DNA from: Euglena gracilis
Lineage: Eukaryota > Euglenida > Euglenophyceae > Euglenales
Reading direction: 5' to 3'
DNA length: 64,000 bases
Assembly: GCA_039621445.1 (NCBI GenBank)
Contig: CP154955.1
Coordinates: 35,179,492 to 35,243,491, forward strand
A program made the position numbers and the translations under genes. The notes below the pieces were generated by a model. It was not told the DNA's origin. It made no database searches and saw only the letters and a list, made by a program, of their open reading frames with translations. Position 1 is the first letter of the stretch; each line of letters opens with the position of its first letter. Below, one piece after another: positions 42,701 to 54,025 of this stretch.

Positions 42701-43802
42701 ACACCCCCTGCATCCGCATCTGCAATTCTTGAAGCACCTGCTCGTTTTGTTTCTGCTGACCGAGTAATCCTATGAGGTGTTGCCCCTGGGTCTGTGTGCT
42801 TCCCCCTGCCACTTGCAGCAAACCCTGGAACCCGTTAATTTTTTCGTCCAGCAGCCCAGCCATCACCTTCAGGTTCCGAATCTGTTGTCCCAGGTTCTCA
42901 AAGTGTCCTGGTACAGTCTGTTTTTATTCGTCACAATCCCCTCCAAGTTTTCAGTTACCGTGGCCAGGTTCGTGGACAGCCCTTCATACCCGCCGTCTGT
43001 TCGCCACACCAACCTTTCTGTCCGTTCCCCCTGTGTAATCAGCTGCTTTTCCAATCGTGTAAACCGTAGTTCTGTGGTGTTTTGAAGTCGTTGAATCACC
43101 TCTGTGGTTTACTGGTTCACAAACTCAGTGGCTCGCCTGAAAGTTTGGAATTCCTACTGGAATTCTGTCATGTTCTGTACGAAACTGGACCACCAGTTTG
43201 TGTCGGCGAACCAGTCGTAATGTTCTGGTTCCGCCTCAGATTCATCCACCCATGCACCGTTGACCTGGAAGTGGTCTTCGTTCGGGCTCTGTCTTGCCGC
43301 TTCCAGGATCAACAGTTGGTTCTGAGTGTCTGTGCTTGGTTCTGGGTGGAATGTCAGCTGCAGTGGCTGTGTTTCCTGGTAGATGTCTCCCATTTCATCG
43401 TCTTCAGTGTCAGTGAACTGTGTTGTCTCTGTTTCCTCTGAAGCCTGTGTCCTGGGGTTCTGTTCCCCATCTTATTCCATTTCGACCATTGCAATTGTCA
43501 TCCGTGACAATTGTTCAATGTCAATGTCGCACCCCAGGGTCATGGCCACGTCTGTGGTCGTTTCTGTGTCGTACTCCCATTGTTCAGGTTCCTGGTTCCA
43601 TTGCAAGTTTTCTGGGGCGGTCCTTGTGAATTTTGTCATTGTGATTCCTGTTGCTGGGTCATTGAAATGGACATCTGTGTCTGAACCAGACGACCTAGCG
43701 ACGGCTGATGAGACAGATTCCTGTGGTTCTGTGGTATTTTCCTGTTGTTCAGTCCAGTCGCCTTCGGGGAACTGAAAATGGGCAAAAACCCTCTGCTACC
43801 AT
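39704..43802 (-). pseudogene. gag: Family II Gag, frameshifted
   Basis: Starts at the ATG 43802-43800 (last LTR base plus PBS TG). Order: acidic N terminus (43.2-43.8 kb); long coiled coil (43.1-42.07 kb, e.g. LEQRMTKLSQEVTTLTRRMD); Pro/Gln-rich linker (42.0-41.1 kb); Gag core (41032-40720, FWNWLCQKYKGDTQLAIKEE); basic Arg/Ser and Gly/Lys tail (KGKGKGSGKGSGEG); and one CX2CX4HX4C zinc knuckle CYNCEHPGHFKREC (39827-39868). Multiple stops and shifts. The overall plan matches family I Gag, except that family I lacks the knuckle. Confidence 0.85.
43789..43802 (-). promoter_or_regulatory. PBS and Gag start overlap (family II)
   Basis: Minus strand: the LTR ends in A at 43802 and TGGTAGCAGAGGG follows (43801-43789). 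The ATG is formed by the LTR A plus the PBS TG, as in family I. Confidence 0.7.
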
Positions 43803-44482
43803 TTGTGCGGGATAACCCCCTTTGCTGCTCCGCTTGTTCCAAGTCCATGGGGTTTCCCTGTCCCCGCGTAGGATCGATCACCCTGCCCAGTTGAATTTCA
43901 ATTCCCCGTGCGGCCTTTGTTAAAAATTGTTTCATTTCCTGAGGTTTGAAAAGACCTTTTTCCTTTTCGGGGTTGGTGTGGGGTGGGTCCTTGGGTGGTC
44001 ACAAATCGGGTATAAAACACCTGTCGGTCTTGATCAAAGCACTGAAATGCCTTCACGTCGTGGTCAGATCGCTGATCGCTGGAATGAGTGAAGCAGTCTT
44101 CGATGCCGGCGAACGGGGGAACCTTCTTAGGGACACTGGCAGCAACAACTCCTGCTTCAAGACACTTCAGGACACTCCCAATGAAATCTTGACAAACTTG
44201 AATTGACTTGAAACTTGAACCAGATATGCCAATGTGCAAATGGATAATCAGATTGAGTAAGGACAGAGTAGTGACAGAGCCCTGTGGAAGTCAGTGGTTA
44301 AAATGTGGTCAGTGGTTAAAATTCAGTTAGGAAGGGATTATCCTAATTGTTTCATCATTGAAACTGTAGGCCCCTGGTTGGGTCAAGTCCCCTGGTTAGT
44401 TCTGTGGGCGCCTGGGTTAGCTTTTAATTTTAGCGCCTGAGGTTAGCTAACTTGTCAGGGCACTCAGCACCCCTGACTCACA
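43802..44482 (-). repeat. 5' LTR of family II
   Basis: 681 bp. It starts TGTGAGTCAGGGGTGC with a perfect 7-bp hairpin GTCAGGG/CCCTGAC at its start, and carries GTCAGTGGTTAAAA twice, 18 bp apart (44290-44303 and 44308-44321, plus strand). Confidence 0.9.
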
Positions 44483-44486
44483 GGTT

Positions 44487-45685
44487 ATGAAAACATTCAA
44501 AAAGCTTTGGAGAAAAAGGGGCATCCAGGTGTTTATTTTCCTGGGCGACATTTTATTGGTTGCTCCCACGCAAAAAAAAATTACAAAGTCATCTGAACGC
44601 AGTGAAAAAGGATTTATTAAACTCAGGGTTCAAACTGAATGTCAAGAAAATAACCCCGCAACCCACCCAAAGTGTAAATCATCTGTGGTTTCAACTGAAC
44701 TTTCAAGATTGAAAGTTGCAGGTGCCCCCAAAAAAGTCAAGACAATAAAGAAAGAACTGGGTAACTTCAGGAAAATGGATCGCACGTAAAAAAGGCAGCT
44801 AGCTGCCATTGTGGGAAAAATATGGTGCAACCTAATGGCCCTGCCCATTTTAAGGGCTTTCACAAATTCTCTGGCCAATTTTCTCGTTACAAATTCTGCA
44901 GCCCCCTGTGACTCAAAGCACCTCATTTACAAAGAAATCAAAGCCCAACTACGGGAAACAAAACTTCTGCTGGAAACCTTGGGGGACAGACCTTCCCCCA
45001 AGGTGCAACTAGAGAGTTGCACTCAGACAGCAGCACCAATGCGTGGGGGGGAGGGGCTAGACATCCACACTGGAAGTACTGTCCAGGAGTTTTGGAGATA
45101 AAACTCCATTTTACATATAAACATGAAAATTTGCATGCAGCAATCAACACCGTGAAAAGTTTAAGCAAACTAGGGGAAACTGTGTCCCTGTCAGTAGACA
45201 ATTAGGTAATTTTCTATTGCCTGACAAAAGGGGGGGAGAAAAGACCCCTTCAACAAGATGATTCGACCCTTTTCAAATGGTGCATGGAGCACAACATAAA
45301 CCTTGAAGTAAATTGGGTTCCTTCAGACAAATGCCTAGCAGAACCCATCAGCAGATGGGAAATGAAAAGGAGGGATTACTCCCTAGACCCCCAAATTTTT
45401 CGCTGGCTAAGGCAGTATTTCTATAATTTTATTCAGTTGGAAACATATTTATTTGCCTCCCCAGGCAGCAAATAACTGCCCAAATTTGTGCCCAGGTGGC
45501 CCCACTGGGAGGCCACAGCAGCAGATGCATTGCAATGTCCACTGGACAACATGGAGAGACTTTATTCCAACCCTTCTTGGTCAAAAATTCAAAATTTTAT
45601 CCCCAGACTGAAAGAATTTTCCCCACCCCAAAGTTTTGATGACCACCCCGTGTGCCATTGGACATTGTCCCTACGCATTGTGTAA
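44487..45685 (+). pseudogene. DIRS-like element 1: RT end, RNase H and Dam-like domain
   Basis: Continues the RT frame cut at 30041. The YxDD position reads FLGDILLVA, with the first Asp replaced by Gly. It is followed by DIRS thumb sequence (KRQLAAIVGK, LMALPILRAF) and RNase H (LEVNWVPSDKCLAEPISRWE, about 45300-45350). Then comes the Dam-like module with YLFASPGSK, stop (45473-45475), LPKFVPRWPHWEA, ADALQCPL and LYSNPSWSKI, the NPPW-type motif. This RT-RH-MT order is the known DIRS plan. A tyrosine recombinase was not found. Breaks near 44790, 45100, 45205 and 45475. Confidence 0.75.
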
Positions 45686-45919
45686 TTAAGCCTGGCCCAA
45701 CTGGCAGCGCGCAAGCACACTTTTTTGGTAAAAAAAAATCTGGTTGTTTGCTTTGCAGGCAAACAGCGTACAACTTTGTCCACGTTTGCCTCAAATGGGC
45801 TTGCGTGCAGTGGAAGTACCAAGTTATAAGATTTTATGAGGATATTCAACAAGAAGAAAAAGGCAGATTTTTTTGAGAAGCTCAGTCCCAGCAAAAGGGC
45901 AAGAACCCTTTTTACACAA
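45652..45919 (+). repeat. About 260-bp direct repeat, copy 1
   Basis: Closely matches 59578-59836 on the same strand (shared GTGTAATTAAGC, CCCAACTGGCAGCGCGC, GGGCTTGCGTGCAGTGGAAG), with small indels. Identity unknown. It begins where the DIRS-like Dam module ends, so it may be DIRS tail sequence. Confidence 0.75.
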
Positions 45920-46822
45920 CGTTGTATGAGTGCTGCCCACGGAGAAGGACGTGGTCAACGTGACGCTGCGCCGGAGACCTCAGAAGGTGTCCAGCGTGGC
46001 CATGATGGCCATTGCAAGCGTGCCAGAGATGGCCATGGGGGCCATGCCAGAGACGGTCACTGGGGCCATGCCGGAGATGGCCATGGGGGCCATGGTGCTG
46101 ATGCCCAGTGGCAGCATGGCATGGTGGAGAGGCACATTCCACTGAACGCCATTGACGAGCGGTGAAGTTGTTTGGTGCTGATGCAGCTGCTGGCCATTGT
46201 GGTTGTGGACATGCCCGGGAGTGGCATGCACGTGGTGGGGATGATGATTCCAGTGGTGGCCAGGGTGGCCAGAGAGATGCCAAGCTGTGGCATGGGACTG
46301 AAGGGGAAGCTGCAGATGACCAAGTCCGACAAGCTAGTGGAGTCCATAATGCCGGGGGTGGTGATGCCCCTGGTGGACATGTGTCGACAGCCCTGATGAA
46401 CGACGTGAGGCTGAGGCTGCAGCTGGAGAAGGACATCCCCATCCTGACGCTGTCGCCGGAATAGTTGGTGCTGGTGCTGTTCAGAGATGTGGACGTGACC
46501 GGCAACCTCCGCCAGTAGCGGCAGCTGGGTGTGGTGATGCTGATCCCCAACGTCAACGGGATGAAGGCGAGGAACATGTGAGATAACCTCCAGCCCCATG
46601 TGACGAGATGGTACTACTACCAGCTGAAGTGGTTCTCTGGAACGGTTTACAGCCCAACTGTGTACTGGGCCCAGAAGCTGGACTTGAGGACGAGACGAGA
46701 GGAGAGAGATGAATGGGTGGAGTTTCAGGAAAATCGGACTGAAGATGACGTCCGAAGGAGATGGCGAAGGCGGCTGCAGGTGTTCAGGGCCAGTGAGGCT
46801 CCTGAAGAGATGCCCCGGCCTG
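45920..46822 (+). other. Unrecognised sequence with short-period coding-like repeat; insertion site of I-b
   Basis: 45980-46110 repeats GGCCATGGGGGCCATGCC-type units of about 30 bp, giving Met/Ala-rich frames. 46600-46822 is an open plus-strand frame (starts MTRWYYYQLKW, then Arg/Glu-rich) cut by element I-b. Joined across one target copy to 58809-58891 it gives 102 codons ending in TAA. I do not recognise the protein. It could be an exon or chance. Confidence 0.4.
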
Positions 46823-47644
46823 TGTTCACCGGGTTCGCCACCCCCGGGCCGTCGGTCGCCCCCGCGACCGCCGAGTCCCGTCGGGCCGAGGGCCCCGGGG
46901 GGTCCTCTCCGGTGGGGAGGACCACCGACAGTGGGGGTGGTGTTTCCGGGGTGGGGCCTGCGCTTTCTCCGGGGGTTGGTGGGCTCAAGTCAACCCCCTT
47001 TTTTTCACCCAGGTGGTTTCCCCAACCCCAGCCGGTGCGTAGGATCGTTTTTTGAACGGTTTCCGATAAATGGTGAAAACTGAAAAATCTGCCATTTTGA
47101 TTGCAAATCTCACTTCTCTCCTCTCTCTCTCTCTCGCACACCTTGTTGCTAAAAACCAACCCACTGAACCTTGGAACTTTGAAGTCAAAACTGAAAGAAA
47201 CTTGAATTCTGAAACTCCGAAACTTGAGTGAGAACACACTTGAAACTGAAACTGTGAAATGTGAATGTATGAAATGTGCAAACCTTGGGGCAAGGAGCGT
47301 TCGGTGAAGGAGGCGAAGGCGGTGATATAGAGGGGTGGGCGGTGGCGTTAAAGGCTCCTTCAACACAATTGACTTCAATGGATCAATGACCAACAATGAA
47401 ACTCAGCTTGCCACTCCAATTCAAAGTCCAATTGCCAAATTGAAATTCAAAGTATTCCTTCTTGCCAAATATTGGGGAAAACCCCTCAAGTTCTGTGAAA
47501 AATGACAAATTTGAAGGCGCTTAGAAATTTGACCCGCTTCCAATTTAAGTCGCGGGTTTTTTTAACTGATTGGCTGTTACCCGCGACTTTGTAATTTGCG
47601 CCTTCTGGCAATTTTTGGCTGCCGGCGAAAGCCGGCGGCCGACA
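46823..47644 (-). repeat. 3' LTR of I-b
   Basis: 822 bp; carries the CCAAT inverted repeat, the terminal GC hairpin and the TATA-like box, as in I-a. Confidence 0.95.
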
Positions 47645-48944
47645 CCCCCTCCCTTGCGACCTTAGTCGGACACCAAAAATTCGTCCGCCCCCCGTTCCTC
47701 AACAATGGGGGGGAAATCCTCCATTCGGCACTCTTTCATCCAAAGCCTATGTCCCACACCCACTCTTCCTTGAATCAACAAATGGGAAACAAACTTCAGG
47801 GACTATGGCTTTCAAGTGCCTTCAAACCTTTGGGAAAGACTTGGTTCACCAACCAATGAATATTAGGCTGCCCCCCCCCCCGCTTCTCACGGGTGGTATG
47901 AGGGCGGGGGATTTTTGGTAAAAATTCGGTTGGCTCCCCCCCCTTTCGGGTCGGGGCAATTTTTGTTTCAAATTCGTCAAGCCCCCCCCCTTCTCGGGCC
48001 GGGGGGATTTTTGTCAAAAAATCAAGGCGCCCCACCCCCCTCCTCGGGCCGGGGGGGTTTTTGTCAAAAAATATCGAACGCCCCCCCCCCCTCCTCGGGC
48101 CGGGGTGGATTTTCGTCAAAAAACTCAAGCGCCCCCCCCCCCCTCCTCGGGCCGGGAAATTTTTGTCCAAAAAAATTCAAGGCGCCCCCCTCCCTCCTCG
48201 GGCCGGGGGGATTTTTGTCAAAAAAATCAAGGCGCCCCCCCCTTCTTCGGGCCGGGGGGGATTTTTGTCAAAAAATTAAAGCGCCCCCCCCCCTCCTCGG
48301 GCCGGGGGGATTTTTGTCCAAAAAATTGAGGCCCTCCACCTCCTCGGGCCGGGGGGATTTTTGTCCAAAGAAATCAAGGCGCCCCCCCCCCTCCTCGGGC
48401 CGGGGGGATTTTTGTCCAAAAACTCTGTCCCCTTAACCAACCGAGTGAGGGCTCATAATGTGACCAAGGACTCCCAACCACAGTGTAATCCATCCTCATC
48501 CACACATCCGAATGATTTGAGAAGGAACCCTTATAACACCACCATATGGGACGTGACGGCAATGTGGGGTAAGGTGTAAGGGCAGCGGGGTAAGGTAGAG
48601 GGAGGGAAGGGAGACAGCGGACGGCAATATAGCGAACGTGCAGCGAATATACTGTGGTGCCCCGGCCCCCTTGCGGGGCCTTTTTCTGTCTTTCTACATT
48701 CTCACATTCTCAAATGCTTGCCTTTGTACATTCTTCCTTTCACACTCCCGTGCGCATGTGCGCACAAACACCCACACGGACGTGCAAAGCCGGCTTTTGA
48801 ATTTTGATGTTGGGTTAAAAAAAGCACTTTCCCTTCCCTCAATCTTGTGTCAAGGCCTCCTAGCTCACTCAAGAGCTTATGGCCCACCGTCAATTTTTAG
48901 TTCGGACATTACGTCCACTTTCACTTTTTTCTCACGACAATATT
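47645..48944 (-). other. PPT and 3' noncoding region of I-b with G/C tandem array
   Basis: Minus-strand purine tract AAGGGAGGGGG borders the 3' LTR. The array at about 47.88-48.43 kb has about ten units of the same type as in I-a, each with a C run and a G run around GGCCCGAGGA. The rest is CA-rich noncoding sequence shared with I-a. Confidence 0.85.
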
Positions 48945-49442
48945 TCACAAACTCTTCACTGAATCTGTGAATGAAATTTCCAGCTGGTTCCAGGTTTCCT
49001 CCCCGTCCTCATATCCGACCCACTTGGTCAAAAATTCCCATTTTCCATCTTTTCCTTTCCGGTGCCTTACGATTTTTTCCCCCTCCCACTCATCAGGTAA
49101 TGCCTCTTCTTCTTTTTCGGTCCGTTTATAGTAAAAAAGAGGTACCCCCTTACCTTCCACTTGGAGTTCCCGATATTCCTTCAAAAAACTCCTATGAGCT
49201 TTTGTCTCTACCCCAGGTTTCATTTCGATTACATAACTTCGTTCCCCCTCTCTACCCTTCACGACCCCAGGTCCTACCCACCTAGAGTCAAGCTTCTCAC
49301 CCGACCCTTCGGGTCTCCTATACCAAATCGTCGTCCCCACCTTTAGAGGTTCCATTTCTTTCCTCCCCTTATTTATCCTTTCCACCTCCTCCTCATGCTT
49401 TTTGTTGAGTATCCTAGCCACCCTCCCATCAATGTCTTGCAT
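48945..49442 (-). pseudogene. pol: I-b integrase C terminus with chromodomain
   Basis: Separated from the integrase core only by a TGA (49443-49445; CGA in I-a). It holds the GPF/Y-type module (DSRWVGPGVVKG) and a chromodomain: DEWEGEKIVRHRKGKDGKWE, FLTKWVGYEDGEETWNQLE. This is the best chromodomain copy of family I. Confidence 0.9.
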
Positions 49443-49445
49443 CCT

Positions 49446-50477
49446 TCAGAAAAATTCCACCGAATCCTCACATTCTTTGGGTGGTTGGTAGGGTACCCCT
49501 GCCAATGGTCGTTCCCTTCCAGTCACAATTTCAAATGGGCTCAATCCGTTTTCCCCCTTTACGTCATAAATTCGGTCCAAAACTTGGGGTAAAGCTTCAA
49601 CCCAATTAATTTTTTCCTCCACGTACAATTTTCTCAACACCTCCATTACCTGTTGTCCAGCTCTCTCAACCCTCCCGTTTGCTTGGTGGTTGTATGCTTG
49701 TGAATACGCTTGCCTAATCCCCAAAAGTGCACACATGTTTTTCCACCAAGTGCTTGTGAAATGGCTCCCTTGGTCACTTGAGATGACCGAGGGAACCCCA
49801 AAAGGCCTCCACTGATTTTTCACCATTTCCTTAGCCAACTTGGCACCGGTTAATCCCTTGTCCTTGCATGCAACCCCCACAATCCAACCCGAATCCCTAT
49901 CCACACAAAGGGCTAGGGTGTCGTACTCCCCCCCGTCGTGTAAAACCCTTGGCATTCGAAACAAATCGATGTCAACAGTTGTCATTAGTGCAGGGGGTAT
50001 GGGTGTGGACTCGATCGGTCCTTTCAAACTCTCCCCCCTCACACTCGCTTGGCATGTGGAACAATTTTTGCTGCAATTTTGGTTGAGTTGCTTTGCAGCC
50101 TTTTCATCAGCCCAAACAAAACGGATTGCCATGTGTTTCCAAACTTTTTCAGGGCCAACGTGCCCCAAAAACTCGTGATTTTCTTGAATCACCAAGTGTT
50201 GAAAACTTTCAGGCACACACAACTTTTCCTCGAAAAAAAGTTGACCGTTCAAGACTTTATAGCTTTTGGGCCAAACTGAACCACCTTTGGTAGCCTCCCA
50301 TTTTTCTTTCCATGTGGGGCATCGGGAATATGCTTCCCCCCAATCACGCTCCCATACGGGCTTAATATCCTTAGGGGTCGTACTTGGCAGGGCGTCCCCC
50401 ACTTCCATACGAGTGTCCCCCCTCGAAATTTCAGCCGTCTCCGGGACAGGGGTCGTCTCCCCCCCCCACTTTCTCAT
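49446..50477 (-). pseudogene. pol: I-b integrase core
   Basis: 343 codons, ending at the TGA noted above. Zinc-binding C-x2-C (NCSKNCSTCQ) and catalytic CVDRDSGW, ISSDQGSHFT and NGRVERAGQQ are all intact. The frame is open back to an ATG at 50477 within the G9 run that ends the RT-RNase H frame, overlapping it by 47 bp in another frame. Confidence 0.92.
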
Positions 50478-52344
50478 CCCAAAACTGAACTCGTTTCTTT
50501 TCTTTCCTGGGCCCTTGTGAGTGGGTGTCCACAGGGGTGTCTTTTCCTCCTGGGTCTACCCCACCCTTGGTTCCCCTCCTTGTGCACTCTCCTTTTTCCT
50601 CCTCAGGTGTTACGTTTTTGCCACTACGGGTTGTCACCCCCCGTATCCAGGCATTACGTAAATTGGGCTGGTTTTTGATTCTTATCTCCAAATCCTGTTT
50701 TTCCTCTTCTTTTTCCTCCCGGATAAAATTTTCCATTTCATCCTTGTCTTCCGCTGACCCGTGCTTACTTATGTCCCTTAGGGCCTGTGAAGCTGGGTAT
50801 GCCCACCGACTAAGGATTTCGGCTATGGTATTTTCTTTACCCGGGATATATCCCACCGTCAAGTCATACTTGGAGAAAATTTGATGCCATCTCGCCCTCC
50901 TCCCAACCGGACCACTGGGGGTGTCTAGGGACTCTCTTGTCCAAGACTCCAAACTTTGGTGGTCGGTTAAAACCAAAACGGGTTGCAATCCAATCCAACT
51001 TTCCCAGTTTTGTAGTGCTAAAATTATGGCGTACGTCTCCAACTCCCTGGGGGTCCATTTTCTTTGCCCCTCGGTCAATTTTCGAGACATAAAAGCCACT
51101 GGCACAGTTTGTTTCTCAATCACATCTTGGGCTGTGGGTCTTCCTCCCCCCTCCTTCATTTGCTCTAACGTTGCCCCCACGGCGTACCCACTGGCATCAA
51201 CCCTTAGCACGAAGGGTTTATCTGGGTCTACCCGTTGCAACATTAGGCCCGAACACAACCTTTTTTTCAGCTCCTCAAAAGCTTTTAAATCCTCCCCAGC
51301 AAATTCTACAGGCTTTCGACTTCCTTTCTTTCCCACCTCCCTGGGGACTTTCAATTTGTCTTGCAGCCGGGCAGCTACTTCCGCATACATGTGAATGTAT
51401 GCATTGTCATAATTTGTGAATCCCAAAAAGGCTCTCAAAGCCGTAATTGTTTTTGGAACCTCCCACTTTTCGATCGCTCGTAACTTACCCGGTGCAGGCC
51501 TCCTAGTCCCGTTTCCTAAAATTTGTGCACAAAATTCAACCTCCTCCACAAAAAGTTTGGCTTTGAATTCATCAGCCACCAAAAGTTCTGTTTTGAGCAC
51601 TTCCAACACCCTCCTCAAATCTTTTTCATGTGCCCCCACTAGATCCTCCCCTTCCCCGACCGTTGTCCCCACCAGTATGTCGTCTATGTACCCTGTGGTG
51701 ATATCCATTACTGGTGTCAAACGGTCATCGATCATTTGCTGAAATTGCTGGGGGGCATTTGTCAAACCCATTACGTTCACCCTCCACTGAAAAATCCCTT
51801 TGGGGGTGAAACAACACGTTATGGGTCGACTTTCTGGGTTCAAATCGATGATCGAAAACATTTGGTTTGCACCATGTTTGACCAAAATATCTTCAATTTT
51901 GGGTAGGGGGTAGTTGCATCGCCTCTTTTGGCTGTTTGGGCCCCTGAGGTCCACCACCCCCCTCCAAGGAAAATGGTTGGATTTTTTTGAAACTGGAAAA
52001 GTCTGGGACAGCCATTCAGAATTTTTGGCTGTGGCTGGCTCAATGTATTTTTTGTCGAGCCAGTCTTGTGTGATTTTTTCAAGTGCCTCTTTCCGCTCAC
52101 CGTGCATGAAAAAAGGCTTCTGTCTGGTTGGTTTTGCCCCCTCCTTCAGCGGTATGTATGCATAACCATATTGTCCTCTTTCGGGGGGGTCCGAAAATGG
52201 CGATGACCGAAATACCGTCCCCCTGTAATCTTGCAAAACTTGTTCCCTCAACTTGACTACCCGTTCCTCCTCTTTTTTGTCCTCCCCCTCCCTTGCAATT
52301 ATCATTCGGTTGATAACTTGCACTGGGGGGTCACTTCCCTCCAA
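50431..52344 (-). pseudogene. pol: I-b reverse transcriptase and RNase H
   Basis: 637 open codons. RT has YIDDILVG intact, but motif A has a 27-bp in-frame deletion: IIDL is followed directly by NPESRP, losing the nine residues KQAFHQQPL around the conserved AFHQ. RNase H sites (RVDASGYAVG, RELETYAI, LTDHQSL, IAEILSR) show Asp to Glu in the last one. The enzyme is probably dead in spite of the long ORF. The codon that is TAG in I-a is TAT here. Confidence 0.92.
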
Positions 52345-52356
52345 ATTTGTGGCAAC

Positions 52357-52863
52357 CTACCTCAGGTCCTCATCGCTCAAAAATTGTAATTCCTGGTCCA
52401 ACCCTTCCAAAGGCAAACAAAGACCAAGTTTTTGCAACCCAAACGAAGACCCGTCTGCCACAGTCACATTGTCCACTGAAAAATTTGTGTCATCCCTGAA
52501 TTTTTGCGGACCCCTCCGTCTTTCAACACCCCGCAAAAAAATCAGGTCGGGGCTGTCTTTCACCAACGCCTTGTGGTGTGGAAAAATTCCCAGTTTTGCT
52601 TCTGCCAACCATGGATAAGAAAGAATGGCATCAACGTTGATGTTTGCCTCATAAAATTCAACCTCATATTCCACCCTCTCAATTTCCCTTTCCTCATTCC
52701 AATTTTGTTGAAGGATCATTTTCACCTTAGCACATCTGCTCCCCCCCGCCAAAGTTTGCCCATTGGCAGTTTCAAACCTTAACGGGTCCTTAGCAGGATA
52801 CATTAGGTGGTCCCCTATCAACCCTTGTCGAATGAGGTTTGCCTCCGCCCCCGTGTCAATCAA
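52357..52863 (-). pseudogene. pol: I-b aspartic protease
   Basis: Open frame with IDTGAEANLIRQGLI at its start and ILSYPWLAEAKLG later. A TAG just upstream (52894 end of the previous ORF, Leu codon in I-a) and another at 52357-52359 separate it from the methyltransferase module and RT. All are in one frame, so the ancestral Pol was continuous. Confidence 0.88.
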
Positions 52864-52893
52864 AATTATGGCCGTTTTTTCCTCCCCATTTGC

Positions 52894-53982
52894 CTACTTA
52901 ATCTGGGTTTTTAACAGCATTTGTCTGTCCTCCCCGAGTTTCTTTGATCCTCCCCGACTTTTCGTCCCCCTCAACATTCTTTTTTTCAGCCGCACCAATT
53001 TTTTCTTCCCTGGGGCTGCCCCCCCCTGGGAGGGTTGCCTTCTATCAATCAACAAGGCCCACACCCCCCAACGGGTACCCCTCAAAATCCTCCCATCAGC
53101 CTCAAACAACTTTGTCCCCTTGGGAAAATAAATCTTTTTGACAGCCATAGCCACCAGATTTTTCACCCACCTCCTATTCCAGTCTGGGCAAATGCAAATC
53201 GCCCGACAATTGGAATTTTGCAATTTTTCAGCCACCTCAGGCCACAAAGTCCAGGGGGGGTTCATCCACAACGTTTCCTCCGCCCCCCAATCCTTTTTCA
53301 TGGCATCATCTTCCTCCCCGTAAAACTTTTCACACCTGGCATTTTGGCTGGTTGCAAAACAATCCCGTTCCGCCTTAACCCGATATTCATTCTCTATTTC
53401 CTCCATACAAACTTTCCTAACAGCATAATCCTCCCTACGATATCCGCTTTTTCGTTCCAACACGGTTAACAAATACTCCACCAGTTGTTTGGGCATCCTC
53501 CATTTTTTCTGAGTACCAACTGTCATTCCATATCCTCCCAACTTTTCTCGGTGACTCCTCCCCCCAGGAATCAAATTCGGGCAGGTCTGGCCATCACAAA
53601 GTTTATTTTGTAGCTTGCTCAGATTTTCGCTCCCCCAGGTTCGGGTGGGTTTTTGATATCCCCAATCTGAAAACTGACAATAGTCAACATCGACAAAAGT
53701 CAGATTTTGAACACAGGGTCTTTTCCGCAAAAGTCCATGACGGGGATTTTCAATCCACCACAATTTTGGCTTGAAATATTCCACAATCTCCAAAGTTTTT
53801 TTGACCAGCCGATCTGCCCCCTCCAAATTTCTGACTCCCAGTGTTTTGGCCAAGCTATATTCTGTACAGGGCACCCCCGCAGCAATGATCTGAAAATATC
53901 CGGGGGGGTACCTCCAATACCTCCACTCCAAAATATTTGCACAGTGGGTTGGGTTAAATCTGGGGTTTATGTCCACTGACAC
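52894..53982 (-). pseudogene. I-b fused C5-methyltransferase-like and Dam-like domains
   Basis: 362 codons carrying both modules in one frame. C5 part (residues about 1-150): VDINPRF (motif II), GVPCTEYS with the catalytic Cys, WIENPRHGLLR, FVDVDYCQFSDWGYQKPTRT. Dam-like part (about 190-330): RDCFATSQNARCEKFYG, LWMNPPW (NPPW at 53251-53262), CICPDW, GTRWGVWALLI. Motif I (LFCGKGSVG) lies upstream at about 54020-54045 but is shifted out of frame by a 2-bp loss relative to I-a. The frame continues past 52894 into the protease but for one TAG. This is the clearest evidence for a two-methyltransferase Pol. Confidence 0.75.
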
Positions 53983-54025
53983 AACCTTAAACCCCTGCTC
54001 TCTCAGGCAATCCCCAACCGAGCCT

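Larger units (their letters stand above)
30042..44482 (-). mobile_element. Ty3/gypsy chromovirus-like LTR element, family II
   Basis: 14.4-kb element. LTRs at 43802-44482 (5') and 30042-30751 (3'), running TGTGAGTCAGG to CCGCACAAA on the minus strand (the 3' LTR has TA in place of TG). Target duplication GGTT at 30038-30041 and 44483-44486. PBS at 43789-43801; purine tract at 30752-30764. Order on the minus strand: Gag with one CCHC, Dam-like module, C5-methyltransferase-like module (split by a mini LTR element), protease, start of RT. Then comes an inverted plus-strand block with RT, RNase H, integrase and chromodomain, then a G/C-rich 3' region. It is inserted in the RT gene of DIRS-like element 1. 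Confidence 0.9.

Noticed and set aside
45730-45765. Pyrimidine-rich stretch ending TTTGCAG as a splice acceptor of a host gene
   Set aside because: The sequence belongs to a 260-bp repeat and no exon-like frame with recognisable protein follows.
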